From assembly GCA_032718475.1 (NCBI GenBank), contig JAUCBJ010000488.1, positions 62,001 through 126,000 of the forward strand: a DNA stretch of 64,000 bases, given 5' to 3'. The notes under the pieces were generated by a model. The model saw only the letters and a program-made list of their open reading frames with translations, was not told where the DNA came from and did no database searches. This stretch comes from Nemertoderma westbladi. Taxonomy: Eukaryota; Xenacoelomorpha; Nemertodermatida; Nemertodermatidae. The translations under genes were made by a program, and so were the position numbers. This document shows, one piece after another, positions 26,701 through 40,386 of the stretch (the stretch's first letter is position 1; each line of letters opens with the position of its first letter).

Positions 26701-29700
26701 AAAATAAAGTTAGCGGTGTCAGAGTCAGGGTGGTACAAGTAAAATAAAGTTAGCGGTGTCAGAGTCAGGGTGGTACAAGTAAAATAAAGTTAGCGGTGTC
26801 AGGGTGGTATAAGTAAAATAAAGTTAGCGGTGTCAGAGTCAGGGTGGTACAAGTAAAACAAAGTTAGCGGTGTCAGTGTCAGGGTGGTACAAGTAAAATA
26901 AAGTTAGCGGTGTCAGTGTCAGGGTGGTACAAGTAAAATAAAGTTAGCGGTGTCAGAGTCAGGGTGGTACAAGTAAAATAAAGTTAGCGGTGTCAGTGTC
27001 AGGGTGGTACAAGTAAAATAAAGTTAGCGGTGTCAGAGTCAGGGTGGTACAAGTAAAATAAAGTTAGCGTGTCAGTGTCAGGGTGGTACAAGTAAAATAA
27101 AGTTAGCGGTGTCAGAGTCAGGGTGGTACAAGTAAAACAAAGTTAGCGGTGTCAGAGTCAGGGTGGTACAAGTAAAATAAAGTTAGCGTGTCAGTGTTAG
27201 GGTGGTACAAGTAAAATAAAGTTAGCGTGTCAGTGTCAGGGTGGTACAAGTAAAATAAAGTTAGCGGTGTCAGGGTGGTATAAGTAAAATAAAGTTAGCG
27301 TGTCAGAGTCAGGGTGGTACAAGTAAAATAAAGTTAGCGGTGTCAGTGTCAGGGTGGTACAAGTAAAATAAACTTAGCGGTGTCAGAGTCAGGGTGGTAC
27401 AAGTAAAACAAAGTTAGCGCTGTCAGTGTCAGGGTGGTACAAGTAAAATAAAGTTAGCGGTGTCAGTGTCAGGGTGGTACAAGTAAAATAAAGTTAGCGC
27501 TGTCAGTGTCAGGGTGGTACAAGTAAAATAAAGTTAGCGGTGTCAGTGTCAGAGTGGTACAAGTAAAATAAAGTTAGCGGTGTCAGAGTCAGGGTGGTAC
27601 AAGTAAAACAAAGTTAGCGGTGTCAGAGTCAGGGTGGTACAAGTAAAATAAAGTTAGCGGTGTCAGGGTGGTACAAGTAAAATAAAGTTAGCGGTGTCAG
27701 AGTCAGGGTGGTACAAGTAAAATAAAGTTAGCGGTGTCAGAGTCAGGGTGGTACAAGTAAAATAAAGTTAGCGGTGTCAGAGTCAGGGTGGTACAAGTAA
27801 AATAAAGTTAGCGGTGTCAGAGTCAGGGTGGTACAAGTAAAACAAAGTTGGCGGTGTCAGTGTCAGGGTGGTACAAGTAAAATAAAGTTAGCGGTGTCAG
27901 AGTCAGGGTGGTACAAGTAAAATAAAGTTAGCGGTGTCAGAGTCAGGGTGGTACAAGTAAAATAAAGTTAGCGTGTCAGTGTCAGGGTGGTACAAGTAAA
28001 ATAAAGTTAGCGGTGTCAGGGTGGTATAAGTAAAATAAAGTTAGCGTGTCAGAGTCAGGGTGGTACAAGTAAAATACAGTTAGCGGTGTCAGTGTCAGGG
28101 TGGTACAAGTAAAAGAAACTTAGCGGTGTCAGAGTCAGGGTGGTACAAGTAAAATAAAGTTAGCGGTGTCAGAGTCAGGGTGGTACAAGTAAAATAAAGT
28201 TAGCGGTGTCAGAGTCAGGGTGGTACAAGTAAAATAAAGTTAGCGGTGTCAGAGTTAGGGTGGTACAAGTAAAATAAAGTTAGCGGTGTCAGAGTCAGGG
28301 TGGTACAAGTAAAATAAAGTTAGCGGTGTCAGAGTTAGGGTGGTAAAAGTAAAATAAAGTTAGCGGTGTCAGAGTCAGGGTGGTACAAGTAAAATAAAGT
28401 TAGCGGTGTCAGAGTTAGGGTGGAACAAGTAAAATAAAGTTAGCGGTGTCAGAGTCAGGGTGGTACAAGTAAAATAAAGTTAGCGGTATCAGAGTCAGGG
28501 TGGTACAAGTAAAATAAAGTTAGCGGTGTCAGAGTTAGGGTGGTACAAGTAAAATAAAATTAGCGGTGTCAGAGTCAGGGTGGTACAAGTAAAATAATGT
28601 TAGCGGTGTCAGAGTCAGGGTGGTACAAGTAAAATAAAGTTAGCGTGTCAGTGTCAGGGTGGTACAAGTAAAATAAAGTTAGCGGTGTCAGAGTCAGGGT
28701 GGTACAAGTAAAATAAAGTTAGCGGTGTCAGAGTCAGGGTGGTACAAGTAAAATAAAGTTAGCGTGTCAGTGTCAGGGTGGTACAAGTAAAATAAAGTTA
28801 GCGGTGTCAGAGTCAGGGTGGTACAAGGAAAATAAAGTTAGCGGTGTCAGAGTCAGGGTGGTACAAGTAAAATAAAGTTAGCGGTGTCAGAGTCAGGGTG
28901 GTACAAGTAAAATAAAGTTAGCGGTGTCAGAGTCAGGGTGGTACAAGTAAAATAAAGTTAGCGTGTCAGTGTCATGGTGGTACAAGTAAAATAAAGTTAG
29001 CGGTGTCAGAGTCAGGGTGGTACAAGTAAAATAAAGTTAGCGGTGTCAGTGTCAGGGTGGTACAAGTAAAATAAAGTTAGCGGTGTCAGTGTCAGGGTGG
29101 TACAAGTAAAATAAAGTTAGCGGTGTCAGTGTCAGGGTGGTACAAGTAAAATAAAGTTAGCGTGTCAGTGTCAGGGTGGTACAAGTAAAGAAAGTTAGCG
29201 GTGTCAGGGTGGTACAAGTAAAATAAAGTTAGCGTGTCAGTGTCAGGGTGGTACAAGTAAAATAAAGTTAGCGGTGTCAGGGTGGTACAAGTAAAATAAA
29301 GTTAGCGTGTCAGTGTCAGGGTGGTACAAGTAAAATAAAGTTAGCGGTGTCAGGGTGGTATAAGTAAAATAAAGTTAGCGTGTCAGAATCAGGGTGGTAC
29401 AAGTAAAATAAAGTTAGCGGTGTCAGTGTCAGGGTGGTACAAGTAAAAGAAACTTAGCGGTGTCAGAGTCAGGGTGGTACAAGTAAAATAAAGTTAGCGG
29501 TGTCAGAGTCAGGGTGGTACAAGTAAAATAAAGTTAGCGGTGTCAGAGTCAGGGTGGTACAAGTAAAATAAAGTTAGCGGTGTCAGAGTTAGGGTGGTAC
29601 AAGTAAAATAAAGTTAGCGGTGTCAGAGTCAGGGTGGTACAAGTAAAATAAAGTTAGCGGTGTCAGAGTTAGGGTGGTAAAAGTAAAATAAAGTTAGCGG

Positions 29701-32700
29701 TGTCAGAGTCAGGGTGGTACAAGTAAAATAAAGTTAGCGGTGTCAGAGTTAGGGTGGAACAAGTAAAATAAAGTTAGCGGTGTCAGAGTCAGGGTGGTAC
29801 AAGTAATATAAAGTTAGCGGTGTCAGAGTCAGGGTGGTACAAGTAAAATAAAGTTAGCGGTGTCAGAGTTAGGGTGGTACAAGTAAAATAAAGTTAGCGG
29901 TGTCAGAGTCAGGGCGGTACAAGTAAAATAATGTTAGCGGTGTCAGAGTCAGGGTGGTACAAGTAAAATAAAGTTAGCGTGTCAGTGTCAGGGTGGTACA
30001 AGTAAAATAAAGTTAGCGGTGTCAGAGTCAGGGTGGTACAAGTAAAATAAAGTTAGCGGTGTCAGAGTCAGGGTGGTACAAGTAAAATAAAGTTAGCGGT
30101 GTCAGAGTCAGGGTGGTACAAGTAAAATAAAGTTAGCGGTGTCAGGGTGGTATAAGTAAAATAAAGTTAGCGGTGTCAGAGTCAGGGTGGTACAAGTAAA
30201 ACAAAGTTAGCGGTGTCAGTGTCAGGGTGGTACAAGTAAAATAAAGTTAGCGGTGTCAGTGTCAGGGTGGTACAAGTAAAATAAAGTTAGCGGTGTCAGA
30301 GTCAGGGTGGTACAAGTAAAATAAAGTTAGCGGTGTCAGAGTCAGGGTGGTACAAGTAAAATAAAGTTAGCGGTGTCAGAGTCAGGGTGGTACAAGTAAA
30401 ATAAAGTTAGCGGTGTCAGAGTCAGGGTGGTACAAGTAAAATAAAGTTAGCGGTGTCAGAGTCAGGGTGGTACAAGTAAAATAAAGTTAGCGGTGTCAGG
30501 GTGGTATAAGTAAAATAAAGTTAGCGGTGTCAGAGTCAGGGTGGTACAAATAAAACAAAGTTAGCGGTGTCAGTGTCAGGGTGGTACAAGTAAAATAAAG
30601 TTAGCGGTGTCAGAGTCAGGGTGGTACAAGTAAAATAAAGTTAGCGGTGTCAGAGTCAGGGTGGTACAAGTAAAATAAAGTTAGCGGTGTCAGGGTGGTA
30701 TAAGTAAAATAAAGTTAGCGGTGTCAGAGTCAGGGTGGTACAAGTAAAACAAAGTTAGCGGTGTCAGTGTCAGGGTGGTACAAGTAAAATAAAGTTAGCG
30801 GTGTCAGTGTCAGGGTGGTACAAGTAAAATAAAGTTAGCGGTGTCAGAGTCAGGGTGGTACAAGTAAAATAAAGTTAGCGGTGTCAGTGTCAGGGTGGTA
30901 CAAGTAAAATAAAGTTAGCGGTGTCAGAGTCAGGGTGGTACAAGTAAAATAAAGTTAGCGTGTCAGTGTCAGGGTGGTACAAGTAAAATAAAGTTAGCGG
31001 TGTCAGAGTCAGGGTGGTACAAGTAAAACAAAGTTAGCGGTGTCAGAGTCAGGGTGGTACAAGTAAAATAAAGTTAGCGTGTCAGTGTTAGGGTGGTACA
31101 AGTAAAATAAAGTTAGCGTGTCAGTGTCAGGGTGGTACAAGTAAAATAAAGTTAGCGGTGTCAGGGTGGTATAAGTAAAATAAAGTTAGCGTGTCAGAGT
31201 CAGGGTGGTACAAGTAAAATAAAGTTAGCGGTGTCAGTGTCAGGGTGGTACAAGTAAAATAAACTTAGCGGTGTCAGAGTCAGGGTGGTACAAGTAAAAC
31301 AAAGTTAGCGCTGTCAGTGTCAGGGTGGTACAAGTAAAATAAAGTTAGCGGTGTCAGTGTCAGGGTGGTACAAGTAAAATAAAGTTAGCGCTGTCAGTGT
31401 CAGGGTGGTACAAGTAAAATAAAGTTAGCGGTGTCAGTGTCAGAGTGGTACAAGTAAAATAAAGTTAGCGGTGTCAGAGTCAGGGTGGTACAAGTAAAAC
31501 AAAGTTAGCGGTGTCAGAGTCAGGGTGGTACAAGTAAAATAAAGTTAGCGGTGTCAGGGTGGTACAAGTAAAATAAAGTTAGCGGTGTCAGAGTCAGGGT
31601 GGTACAAGTAAAATAAAGTTAGCGGTGTCAGAGTCAGGGTGGTACAAGTAAAATAAAGTTAGCGGTGTCAGAGTCAGGGTGGTACAAGTAAAATAAAGTT
31701 AGCGGTGTCAGAGTCAGGGTGGTACAAGTAAAATAAAGTTAGCGGTGTCAGGGTGGTATAAGTAAAATAAAGTTAGCGGTGTCAGTGTCAGGGTGGTACA
31801 AGTAAAATAAAGTTAGCGTGTCAGTGTCAGGGTGGTACAAGTAAAATAAAGTTAGCGGTGTCAGAGTCAGGGTGGTACAAGTAAAATAAAGTTAGCGGTG
31901 TCAGGGTGGTACAAGTAAAATAAAGTTAGCGGTGTCAGGGTGGTACAAGTAAAATAAAGTTAGCGGTGTCAGAGTCAGGGTGGTATAAGTAAAATAAAGT
32001 TAGCGGTGTCAGAGTCAGGGTGGTACAAGTAAAATAAAGTTAGCGTGTCAGTGTCAGGGTGGTACAAGTAAAATAAAGTTAGCGGTGTCAGAGTCAGGGT
32101 GGTACAAGGAAAATAAAGTTAGCGGTGTCAGAGTCAGGGTGGTACAAGTAAAATAAAGTTAGCGGTGTCAGAGTCAGGGTGGTACAAGTAAAATAAAGTT
32201 AGCGGTGTCAGAGTCAGGGTGGTACAAGTAAAATAAAGTTAGCGTGTCAGTGTCATGGTGGTACAAGTAAAATAAAGTTAGCGGTGTCAGAGTCAGGGTG
32301 GTACAAGTAAAATAAAGTTAGCGGTGTCAGTGTCAGGGTGGTACAAGTAAAATAAAGTTAGCGGTGTCAGTGTCAGGGTGGTACAAGTAAAATAAAGTTA
32401 GCGGTGTCAGTGTCAGGGTGGTACAAGTAAAATAAAGTTAGCGTGTCAGTGTCAGGGTGGTACAAGTAAAGAAAGTTAGCGGTGTCAGGGTGGTACAAGT
32501 AAAATAAAGTTAGCGTGTCAGTGTCAGGGTGGTACAAGTAAAATAAAGTTAGCGGTGTCAGGGTGGTACAAGTAAAATAAAGTTAGCGGTGTCAGGGTGG
32601 TACAAGTAAAATAAAGTTAGCGTGTCAGTGTCAGGGTGGTACAAGTAAAATAAAGTTAGCGGTGTCAGGGTGGTATAAGTAAAATAAAGTTAGCGTGTCA

Positions 32701-33000
32701 GAATCAGGGTGGTACAAGTAAAATAAAGTTAGCGGTGTCAGTGTCAGGGTGGTACAAGTAAAAGAAACTTAGCGGTGTCAGAGTCAGGGTGGTACAAGTA
32801 AAATAAAGTTAGCGGTGTCAGAGTCAGGGTGGTACAAGTAAAATAAAGTTAGCGGTGTCAGAGTCAGGGTGGTACAAGTAAAATAAAGTTAGCGGTGTCA
32901 GAGTTAGGGTGGTACAAGTAAAATAAAGTTAGCGGTGTCAGAGTCAGGGTGGTACAAGTAAAATAAAGTTAGCGGTGTCAGAGTTAGGGTGGTAAAAGTA
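17738..33000 (+). repeat. Higher-order repeat, period 5.07-5.27 kb with internal 1,334-bp duplication
   Basis: The marker AAAATACAG occurs with its T at 17738, 22807 and 28075 (spacing 5,069 and 5,268 bp). The marker GGTAAAAG occurs in pairs at 18007/19341, 23076/24410 and 28344/29678, each pair exactly 1,334 bp apart, and the same 5,069/5,268 offsets hold between pairs. The 199-bp difference is about five units. A further copy of the marker at 25428, 1,018 bp after 24410, shows an extra partial block. Confidence 0.85.
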
Positions 33001-36000
33001 AAATAAAGTTAGCGGTGTCAGAGTCAGGGTGGTACAAGTAAAATAAAGTTAGCGGTGTCAGAGTTAGGGTGGAACAAGTAAAATAAAGTTAGCGGTGTCA
33101 GAGTCAGGGTGGTACAAGTAATATAAAGTTAGCGGTGTCAGAGTCAGGGTGGTACAAGTAAAATAAAGTTAGCGGTGTCAGAGTTAGGGTGGTACAAGTA
33201 AAATAAAGTTAGCGGTGTCAGAGTCAGGGCGGTACAAGTAAAATAATGTTAGCGGTGTCAGAGTCAGGGTGGTACAAGTAAAATAAAGTTAGCGTGTCAG
33301 TGTCAGGGTGGTACAAGTAAAATAAAGTTAGCGGTGTCAGAGTCAGGGTGGTACAAGTAAAATAAAGTTAGCGGTGTCAGAGTCAGGGTGGTACAAGTAA
33401 AATAAAGTTAGCGGTGTCAGAGTCAGGGTGGTACAAGTAAAATAAAGTTAGCGGTGTCAGGGTGGTATAAGTAAAATAAAGTTAGCGGTGTCAGAGTCAG
33501 GGTGGTACAAGTAAAACAAAGTTAGCGGTGTCAGTGTCAGGGTGGTACAAGTAAAATAAAGTTAGCGGTGTCAGTGTCAGGGTGGTACAAGTAAAATAAA
33601 GTTAGCGGTGTCAGAGTCAGGGTGGTACAAGTAAAATAAAGTTAGCGGTGTCAGAGTCAGGGTGGTACAAGTAAAATAAAGTTAGCGGTGTCAGAGTCAG
33701 GGTGGTACAAGTAAAATAAAGTTAGCGGTGTCAGAGTCAGGGTGGTACAAGTAAAATAAAGTTAGCGGTGTCAGAGTCAGGGTGGTACAAGTAAAATAAA
33801 GTTAGCGGTGTCAGGGTGGTATAAGTAAAATAAAGTTAGCGGTGTCAGAGTCAGGGTGGTACAAATAAAACAAAGTTAGCGGTGTCAGTGTCAGGGTGGT
33901 ACAAGTAAAATAAAGTTAGCGGTGTCAGAGTCAGGGTGGTACAAGTAAAATAAAGTTAGCGGTGTCAGAGTCAGGGTGGTACAAGTAAAATAAAGTTAGC
34001 GGTGTCAGGGTGGTATAAGTAAAATAAAGTTAGCGGTGTCAGAGTCAGGGTGGTACAAGTAAAACAAAGTTAGCGGTGTCAGTGTCAGGGTGGTACAAGT
34101 AAAATAAAGTTAGCGGTGTCAGTGTCAGGGTGGTACAAGTAAAATAAAGTTAGCGGTGTCAGAGTCAGGGTGGTACAAGTAAAATAAAGTTAGCGGTGTC
34201 AGTGTCAGGGTGGTACAAGTAAAATAAAGTTAGCGGTGTCAGAGTCAGGGTGGTACAAGTAAAATAAAGTTAGCGTGTCAGTGTCAGGGTGGTACAAGTA
34301 AAATAAAGTTAGCGGTGTCAGAGTCAGGGTGGTACAAGTAAAACAAAGTTAGCGGTGTCAGAGTCAGGGTGGTACAAGTAAAATAAAGTTAGCGTGTCAG
34401 TGTTAGGGTGGTACAAGTAAAATAAAGTTAGCGTGTCAGTGTCAGGGTGGTACAAGTAAAATAAAGTTAGCGGTGTCAGGGTGGTATAAGTAAAATAAAG
34501 TTAGCGTGTCAGAGTCAGGGTGGTACAAGTAAAATAAAGTTAGCGGTGTCAGTGTCAGGGTGGTACAAGTAAAATAAACTTAGCGGTGTCAGAGTCAGGG
34601 TGGTACAAGTAAAACAAAGTTAGCGCTGTCAGTGTCAGGGTGGTACAAGTAAAATAAAGTTAGCGGTGTCAGTGTCAGGGTGGTACAAGTAAAATAAAGT
34701 TAGCGCTGTCAGTGTCAGGGTGGTACAAGTAAAATAAAGTTAGCGGTGTCAGTGTCAGAGTGGTACAAGTAAAATAAAGTTAGCGGTGTCAGAGTCAGGG
34801 TGGTACAAGTAAAACAAAGTTAGCGGTGTCAGAGTCAGGGTGGTACAAGTAAAATAAAGTTAGCGGTGTCAGGGTGGTACAAGTAAAATAAAGTTAGCGG
34901 TGTCAGAGTCAGGGTGGTACAAGTAAAATAAAGTTAGCGGTGTCAGAGTCAGGGTGGTACAAGTAAAATAAAGTTAGCGGTGTCAGAGTCAGGGTGGTAC
35001 AAGTAAAATAAAGTTAGCGGTGTCAGAGTCAGGGTGGTACAAGTAAAATAAAGTTAGCGGTGTCAGGGTGGTATAAGTAAAATAAAGTTAGCGGTGTCAG
35101 TGTCAGGGTGGTACAAGTAAAATAAAGTTAGCGTGTCAGTGTCAGGGTGGTACAAGTAAAATAAAGTTAGCGGTGTCAGAGTCAGGGTGGTACAAGTAAA
35201 ATAAAGTTAGCGGTGTCAGGGTGGTACAAGTAAAATAAAGTTAGCGGTGTCAGGGTGGTACAAGTAAAATAAAGTTAGCGGTGTCAGAGTCAGGGTGGTA
35301 TAAGTAAAATAAAGTTAGCGGTGTCAGAGTCAGGGTGGTACAAGTAAAATAAAGTTAGCGGTGTCAGTGTCAGGGTGGTACAAGTAAAACAAAGTTAGCG
35401 GTGTCAGAGTCAGGGTGGTACAAGTAAAATAAAGTTAGCGGTGTCAGGGTGGTACAAGTAAAATAAAGTTAGCGGTGTCAGAGTCAGGGTGGTACAAGTA
35501 AAATAAAGTTAGCGGTGTCAGGGTGGTACAAGTAAAACAAAGTTAGCGGTGTCAGTGTCGGGGTGGTACAAGTAAAATAAAGTTAGCGGTGTCAGTGTCA
35601 GGGTGGTACAAGTAAAATAAAGTTAGCGGTGTCAGTGTCAGGGTGGTACAAGTAAAATAAAGTTAGCGGTGTCAGTGTCAGGGTGGTACAAGTAAAATAA
35701 AGTTAGCGGTGTCAGAGTCAGGGTGGTACAAGTAAAATAAAGTTAGCGGTGTCAGTGTCAGGGTGGTACAAGTAAAATAAAGTTAGCGGTGTCAGTGTCA
35801 GGGTGGTACAAGTAAAATAAAGTTAGCAGTGTCAGAGTCAGGGTGGTACAAGTAAAATAAAGTTAGCGGTGTCAGAGTCAGGGTGGTACAAGTGAAATAA
35901 AGTTAGCGTGTCAGAGTCAGGGTGGTACAAGTAAAATAAAGTTAGCGGTGTCAGGGTGGTACAAGTAAAACAAAGTTAGCGGTGTCAGAGTCAGGGTGGT

Positions 36001-36310
36001 ACAAGTAAAATAAAGTTAGCGGTGTCAGTGTCAGGGTGGTACAAGTAAAATAAAGTTAGCGGTGTCAGAGTCAGGGTGGTACAAGTAAAATAAAGTTAGC
36101 GGTGTCAGGGTGGTACAAGTAAAATAAAGTTAGCGGTGTCAGGGTGGTACAAGTAAAACAAAGTTAGCGGTGTCAGAGTCAGGGTGGTACAAGTAAAATA
36201 AAGTTAGCGGTGTCAGAGTCAGGGTGGTACAAGTAAAATAAAGTTAGCGTGTCAGAGTCAGGGTGGTACAAGTAAAATAAAGTTAGCGGTGTCAGTGTCA
36301 GGGTGGTACA
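29678..36310 (+). repeat. Higher-order repeat, period 3,315 bp
   Basis: Two independent markers are each repeated 3,315 bp apart: GGTAAAAG at 29678 and 32993, and AACTTAGC at about 31262 and 34577. The surrounding order of variant units matches between the two copies. The block looks like a shortened version of the 5-kb higher-order unit to its left. Confidence 0.75.
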
Positions 36311-39300
36311 AGTAAAATAAAGTTAGCGGTGTCAGTGTCAGGGTGGTACAAGTAAAATAAAGTTAGCGGTGTCAGTGTCAGGGTGGTAGAAGTAAAATAA
36401 AGTTAGCGGTGTCAGGGTGGTACAAGTAAAACAAAGTTAGCGATGTCAGAGTCAGGGTGGTACAAGTAAAATAAAGTTAGCGGTGTCAGAGTCAGGGCGG
36501 TACAAGTAAAATAAAGTTAGCGGTGTCAGGGTGGTACAAGTAAAACAAAGTTAGCGGTGTCAGAGTCAGGGTGGTACAAGTAAAATAAAGTTAGCGGTGT
36601 CAGAGTCAGGGTGGTACAAGTAAAATAAAGTTAGCGTGTCAGAGTCAGGGTGGTGCAAGCAAAATAAAGTTAGCGGTGTCAGTGTCAGGGTGGTACAAGT
36701 AAAATAAAGTTAGCGGTGTCAGAGTCAGGGTGGTACAAGTAAAATAAAGTTAGCGGTGTCAGAGTCAGGGTGGTACAAGTAAAATAAAGTTAGCGTGTCA
36801 GAGTCAGGGTGGTACAAGTAAAATAAGGTTAGCGGTGTCAGTGTCAGGGTGGTACAAGTAAAATAAAGTTAGCGCTGTCAGTGTCAGGGTGGTACAAGTA
36901 AAATAAAGTTAGCGGTGTCAGTGTCAGGGTGGTACAAGTAAAATAAAGTTAGCGGTGTCAGGGTGGTACAAGTAAAATAAAGTTAGCGTGTCAGTGTCAG
37001 GGTGGTACAAGTAAAATAAAGTTAGCGGTGTCAGAGTCAGGGTGGTACAAGTAAAATAAAGTTAGCGGTGTCAGGGTGGTACAAGTAAAATAAAGTTAGC
37101 GGTGTCAGTGTCGGGGTGGTAAAATAAAGTTAGCGGTGTCAGTGTCAGGGTGGTACAAGTAAAACAAAGTTAGCGGTGTCAGAGTCAGGGTGGTACAAGT
37201 AAAATAAAGTTAGCGGTGTCAGGGTGGTACAAGTAAAATAAAGTTAGCGGTGTCAGAGTCAGGGTGGTACAAGTAAAATAAAGTTAGCGGTGTCAGGGTG
37301 GTACAAGTAAAACAAAGTTAGCGGTGTCAGTGTCGGGGTGGTACAAGTAAAATAAAGTTAGCGGTGTCAGTGTCAGGGTGGTACAAGTAAAATAAATTTA
37401 GCGGTGTCAGAGTCAGGGTGGTACAAGTAAAATAAAGTTAGCGGTGTCAGAGTCAGGGTGGTACAAGTAAAATAAAGTTAGCGTGTCAGAGTCAGGGTGG
37501 TGCAAGCAAAATAAAGTTAGCGGTGTCAGTGTCAGGGTGGTACAAGTAAAATAAAGTTAGCGGTGTCAGAGTCAGGGTGGTACAAGTAAAATAAAGTTAG
37601 CGGTGTCAGAGTCAGGGTGGTACAAGTAAAATAAAGTTAGCGTGTCAGAGTCAGGGTGGTACAAGTAAAATAAGGTTAGCGGTGTCAGTGTCAGGGTGGT
37701 ACAAGTAAAATAAAGTTAGCGCTGTCAGTGTCAGGGTGGTACAAGTAAAATAAAGTTAGCGGTGTCAGTGTCAGGGTGGTACAAGTAAAATAAAGTTAGC
37801 GGTGTCAGGGTGGTACAAGTAAAATAAAGTTAGCGTGTCAGTGTCAGGGTGGTACAAGTAAAATAAAGTTAGCGGTGTCAGAGTCAGGGTGGTACAAGTA
37901 AAATAAAGTTAGCGGTGTCAGGGTGGTACAAGTAAAATAAAGTTAGCGGTGTCAGGGTGGTACAAGTAAAATAAAGTTAGCGGTGTCAGAGTCAGGGTGG
38001 TATAAGTAAAATAAAGTTAGCGGTGTCAGAGTCAGGGTGGTAAAATAAAGTTAGCGGTGTCAGTGTCAGGGTGGTACAAGTAAAACAAAGTTAGCGGTGT
38101 CAGAGTCAGGGTGGTACAAGTAAAATAAAGTTAGCGGTGTCAGGGTGGTACAAGTAAAATAAAGTTAGCGGTGTCAGAGTCAGGGTGGTACAAGTAAAAT
38201 AAAGTTAGCGGTGTCAGGGTGGTACAAGTAAAACAAAGTTAGCGGTGTCAGTGTCGGGGTGGTACAAGTAAAATAAAGTTAGCGGTGTCAGTGTCAGGGT
38301 GGTACAAGTAAAATAAATTTAGCGGTGTCATTGTCAGGGTGGTACAAGTAAAATAAAGTTAGCGGTGTCAGTGTCAGGGTGGTACAAGTAAAATAAAGTT
38401 AGCGGTGTCAGAGTCAGGGTGGTACAAGTAAAATAAAGTTAGCGGTGTCAGTGTCAGGGTGGTACAAGTAAAATAAAGTTAGCGGTGTCAGTGTCAGGGT
38501 GGTACAAGTAAAATAAAGTTAGCAGTGTCAGAGTCAGGGTGGTACAAGTAAAATAAAGTTAGCGGTGTCAGAGTCAGGGTGGTACAAGTAAAATAAAGTT
38601 ACCGTGTCAGAGTCAGGGTGGTACAAGTAAAATAAAGTTAGCGGTGTCAGTGTGGTACAAGTAAAATAAAGTTAGCGGTGTCAGAGTCAGGGTGGTACAA
38701 GTAAAATAAAGTTAGCGGTGTCAGAGTCAGGGTGGTACAAGTAAAATAAAGTTAGCGTGTCAGAGTCAGGGTGGTACAAGTAAAATAAGGTTAGCGGTGT
38801 CAGTGTCAGGGTGGTACAAGTAAAATAAAGTTAGCGCTGTCAGTGTCAGGGTGGTACAAGTAAAATAAAGTTAGCGGTGTCAGTGTCAGGGTGGTACAAG
38901 TAAAATAAAGTTAGCGGTGTCAGGGTGGTACAAGTAAAATAAAGTTAGCGTGTCAGTGTCAGGGTGGTACAAGTAAAATAAAGTTAGCGGTGTCAGAGTC
39001 AGGGTGGTACAAGTAAAATAAAGTTAGCGGTGTCAGGGTGGTACAAGTAAAATAAAGTTAGCGGTGTCAGAGTCAGGGTGGTACAAGTAAAATAAAGTTA
39101 GCGGTGTCAGGGTGGTACAAGTAAAACAAAGTTAGCGGTGTCAGTGTCGGGGTGGTACAAGTAAAATAAAGTTAGCGGTGTCAGTGTCAGGGTGGTATAA
39201 GTAAAATAAAGTTAGCGGTGTCAGAGTCAGGGTGGTAAAATAAAGTTAGCGGTGTCAGTGTCAGGGTGGTACAAGTAAAACAAAGTTAGCGGTGTCAGAG

Positions 39301-40386
39301 TCAGGGTGGTACAAGTAAAATAAAGTTAGCGGTGTCAGGGTGGTACAAGTAAAATAAAGTTAGCGGTGTCAGAGTCAGGGTGGTACAAGTAAAATAAAGT
39401 TAGCGGTGTCAGGGTGGTACAAGTAAAACAAAGTTAGCGGTGTCAGTGTCGGGGTGGTACAAGTAAAATAAAGTTAGCGGTGTCAGTGTCAGGGTGGTAC
39501 AAGTAAAATAAATTTAGCGGTGTCATTGTCAGGGTGGTACAAGTAAAATAAAGTTAGCGGTGTCAGTGTCAGGGTGGTACAAGTAAAATAAAGTTAGCGG
39601 TGTCAGAGTCAGGGTGGTACAAGTAAAATAAAGTTAGCGGTGTCAGTGTCAGGGTGGTACAAGTAAAATAAAGTTAGCGGTGTCAGTGTCAGGGTGGTAC
39701 AAGTAAAATAAAGTTAGCAGTGTCAGAGTCAGGGTGGTACAAGTAAAATAAAGTTAGCGGTGTCAGAATCAGGGTGGTACAAGTGAAATAAAGTTAGCGT
39801 GTCAGAGTCAGGGTGGTACAAGTAAAATAAAGTTAGCGGTGTCAGGGTGGTACAAGTAAAACAAAGTTAGCGGTGTCAGAGTCAGGGTGGTACAAGTAAA
39901 ATAAAGTTAGCGGTGTCAGTGTCAGGGTGGTACAATTAAAATAAAGTTAGCGGTGTCAGAGTCAGGGTGGTACAAGTAAAATAAAGTTAGCGGTGTCAGG
40001 GTGGTACAAGTAAAATAAAGTTAGCGGTGTCAGGGTGGTACAAGTAAAACAAAGTTAGCGGTGTCAGAGTCAGGGTGGTACAAGTAAAATAAAGTTAGCG
40101 GTGTCAGAGTCAGGGTGGTACATGTAAAATAAAGTTAGCGTGTCAGAGTCAGGGTGGTACAAGTAAAATAAAGTTAGCGGTGTCAGTGTCAGGGTGGTAC
40201 AAGTAAAATAAAGTTAGCGGTGTCAGTGTCAGGGTGGTACAAGTAAAATAAAGTTAGCGGTGTCAGGGTGGTACAAGTAAAACAAAGTTAGCGGTGTCAG
40301 AGTCAGGGTGGTACAAGTAAAATAAAGTTAGCGGTGTCAGAGTCAGGGCGGTACAAGTAAAATAAAGTTAGCGGTGTCAGGGTGGT

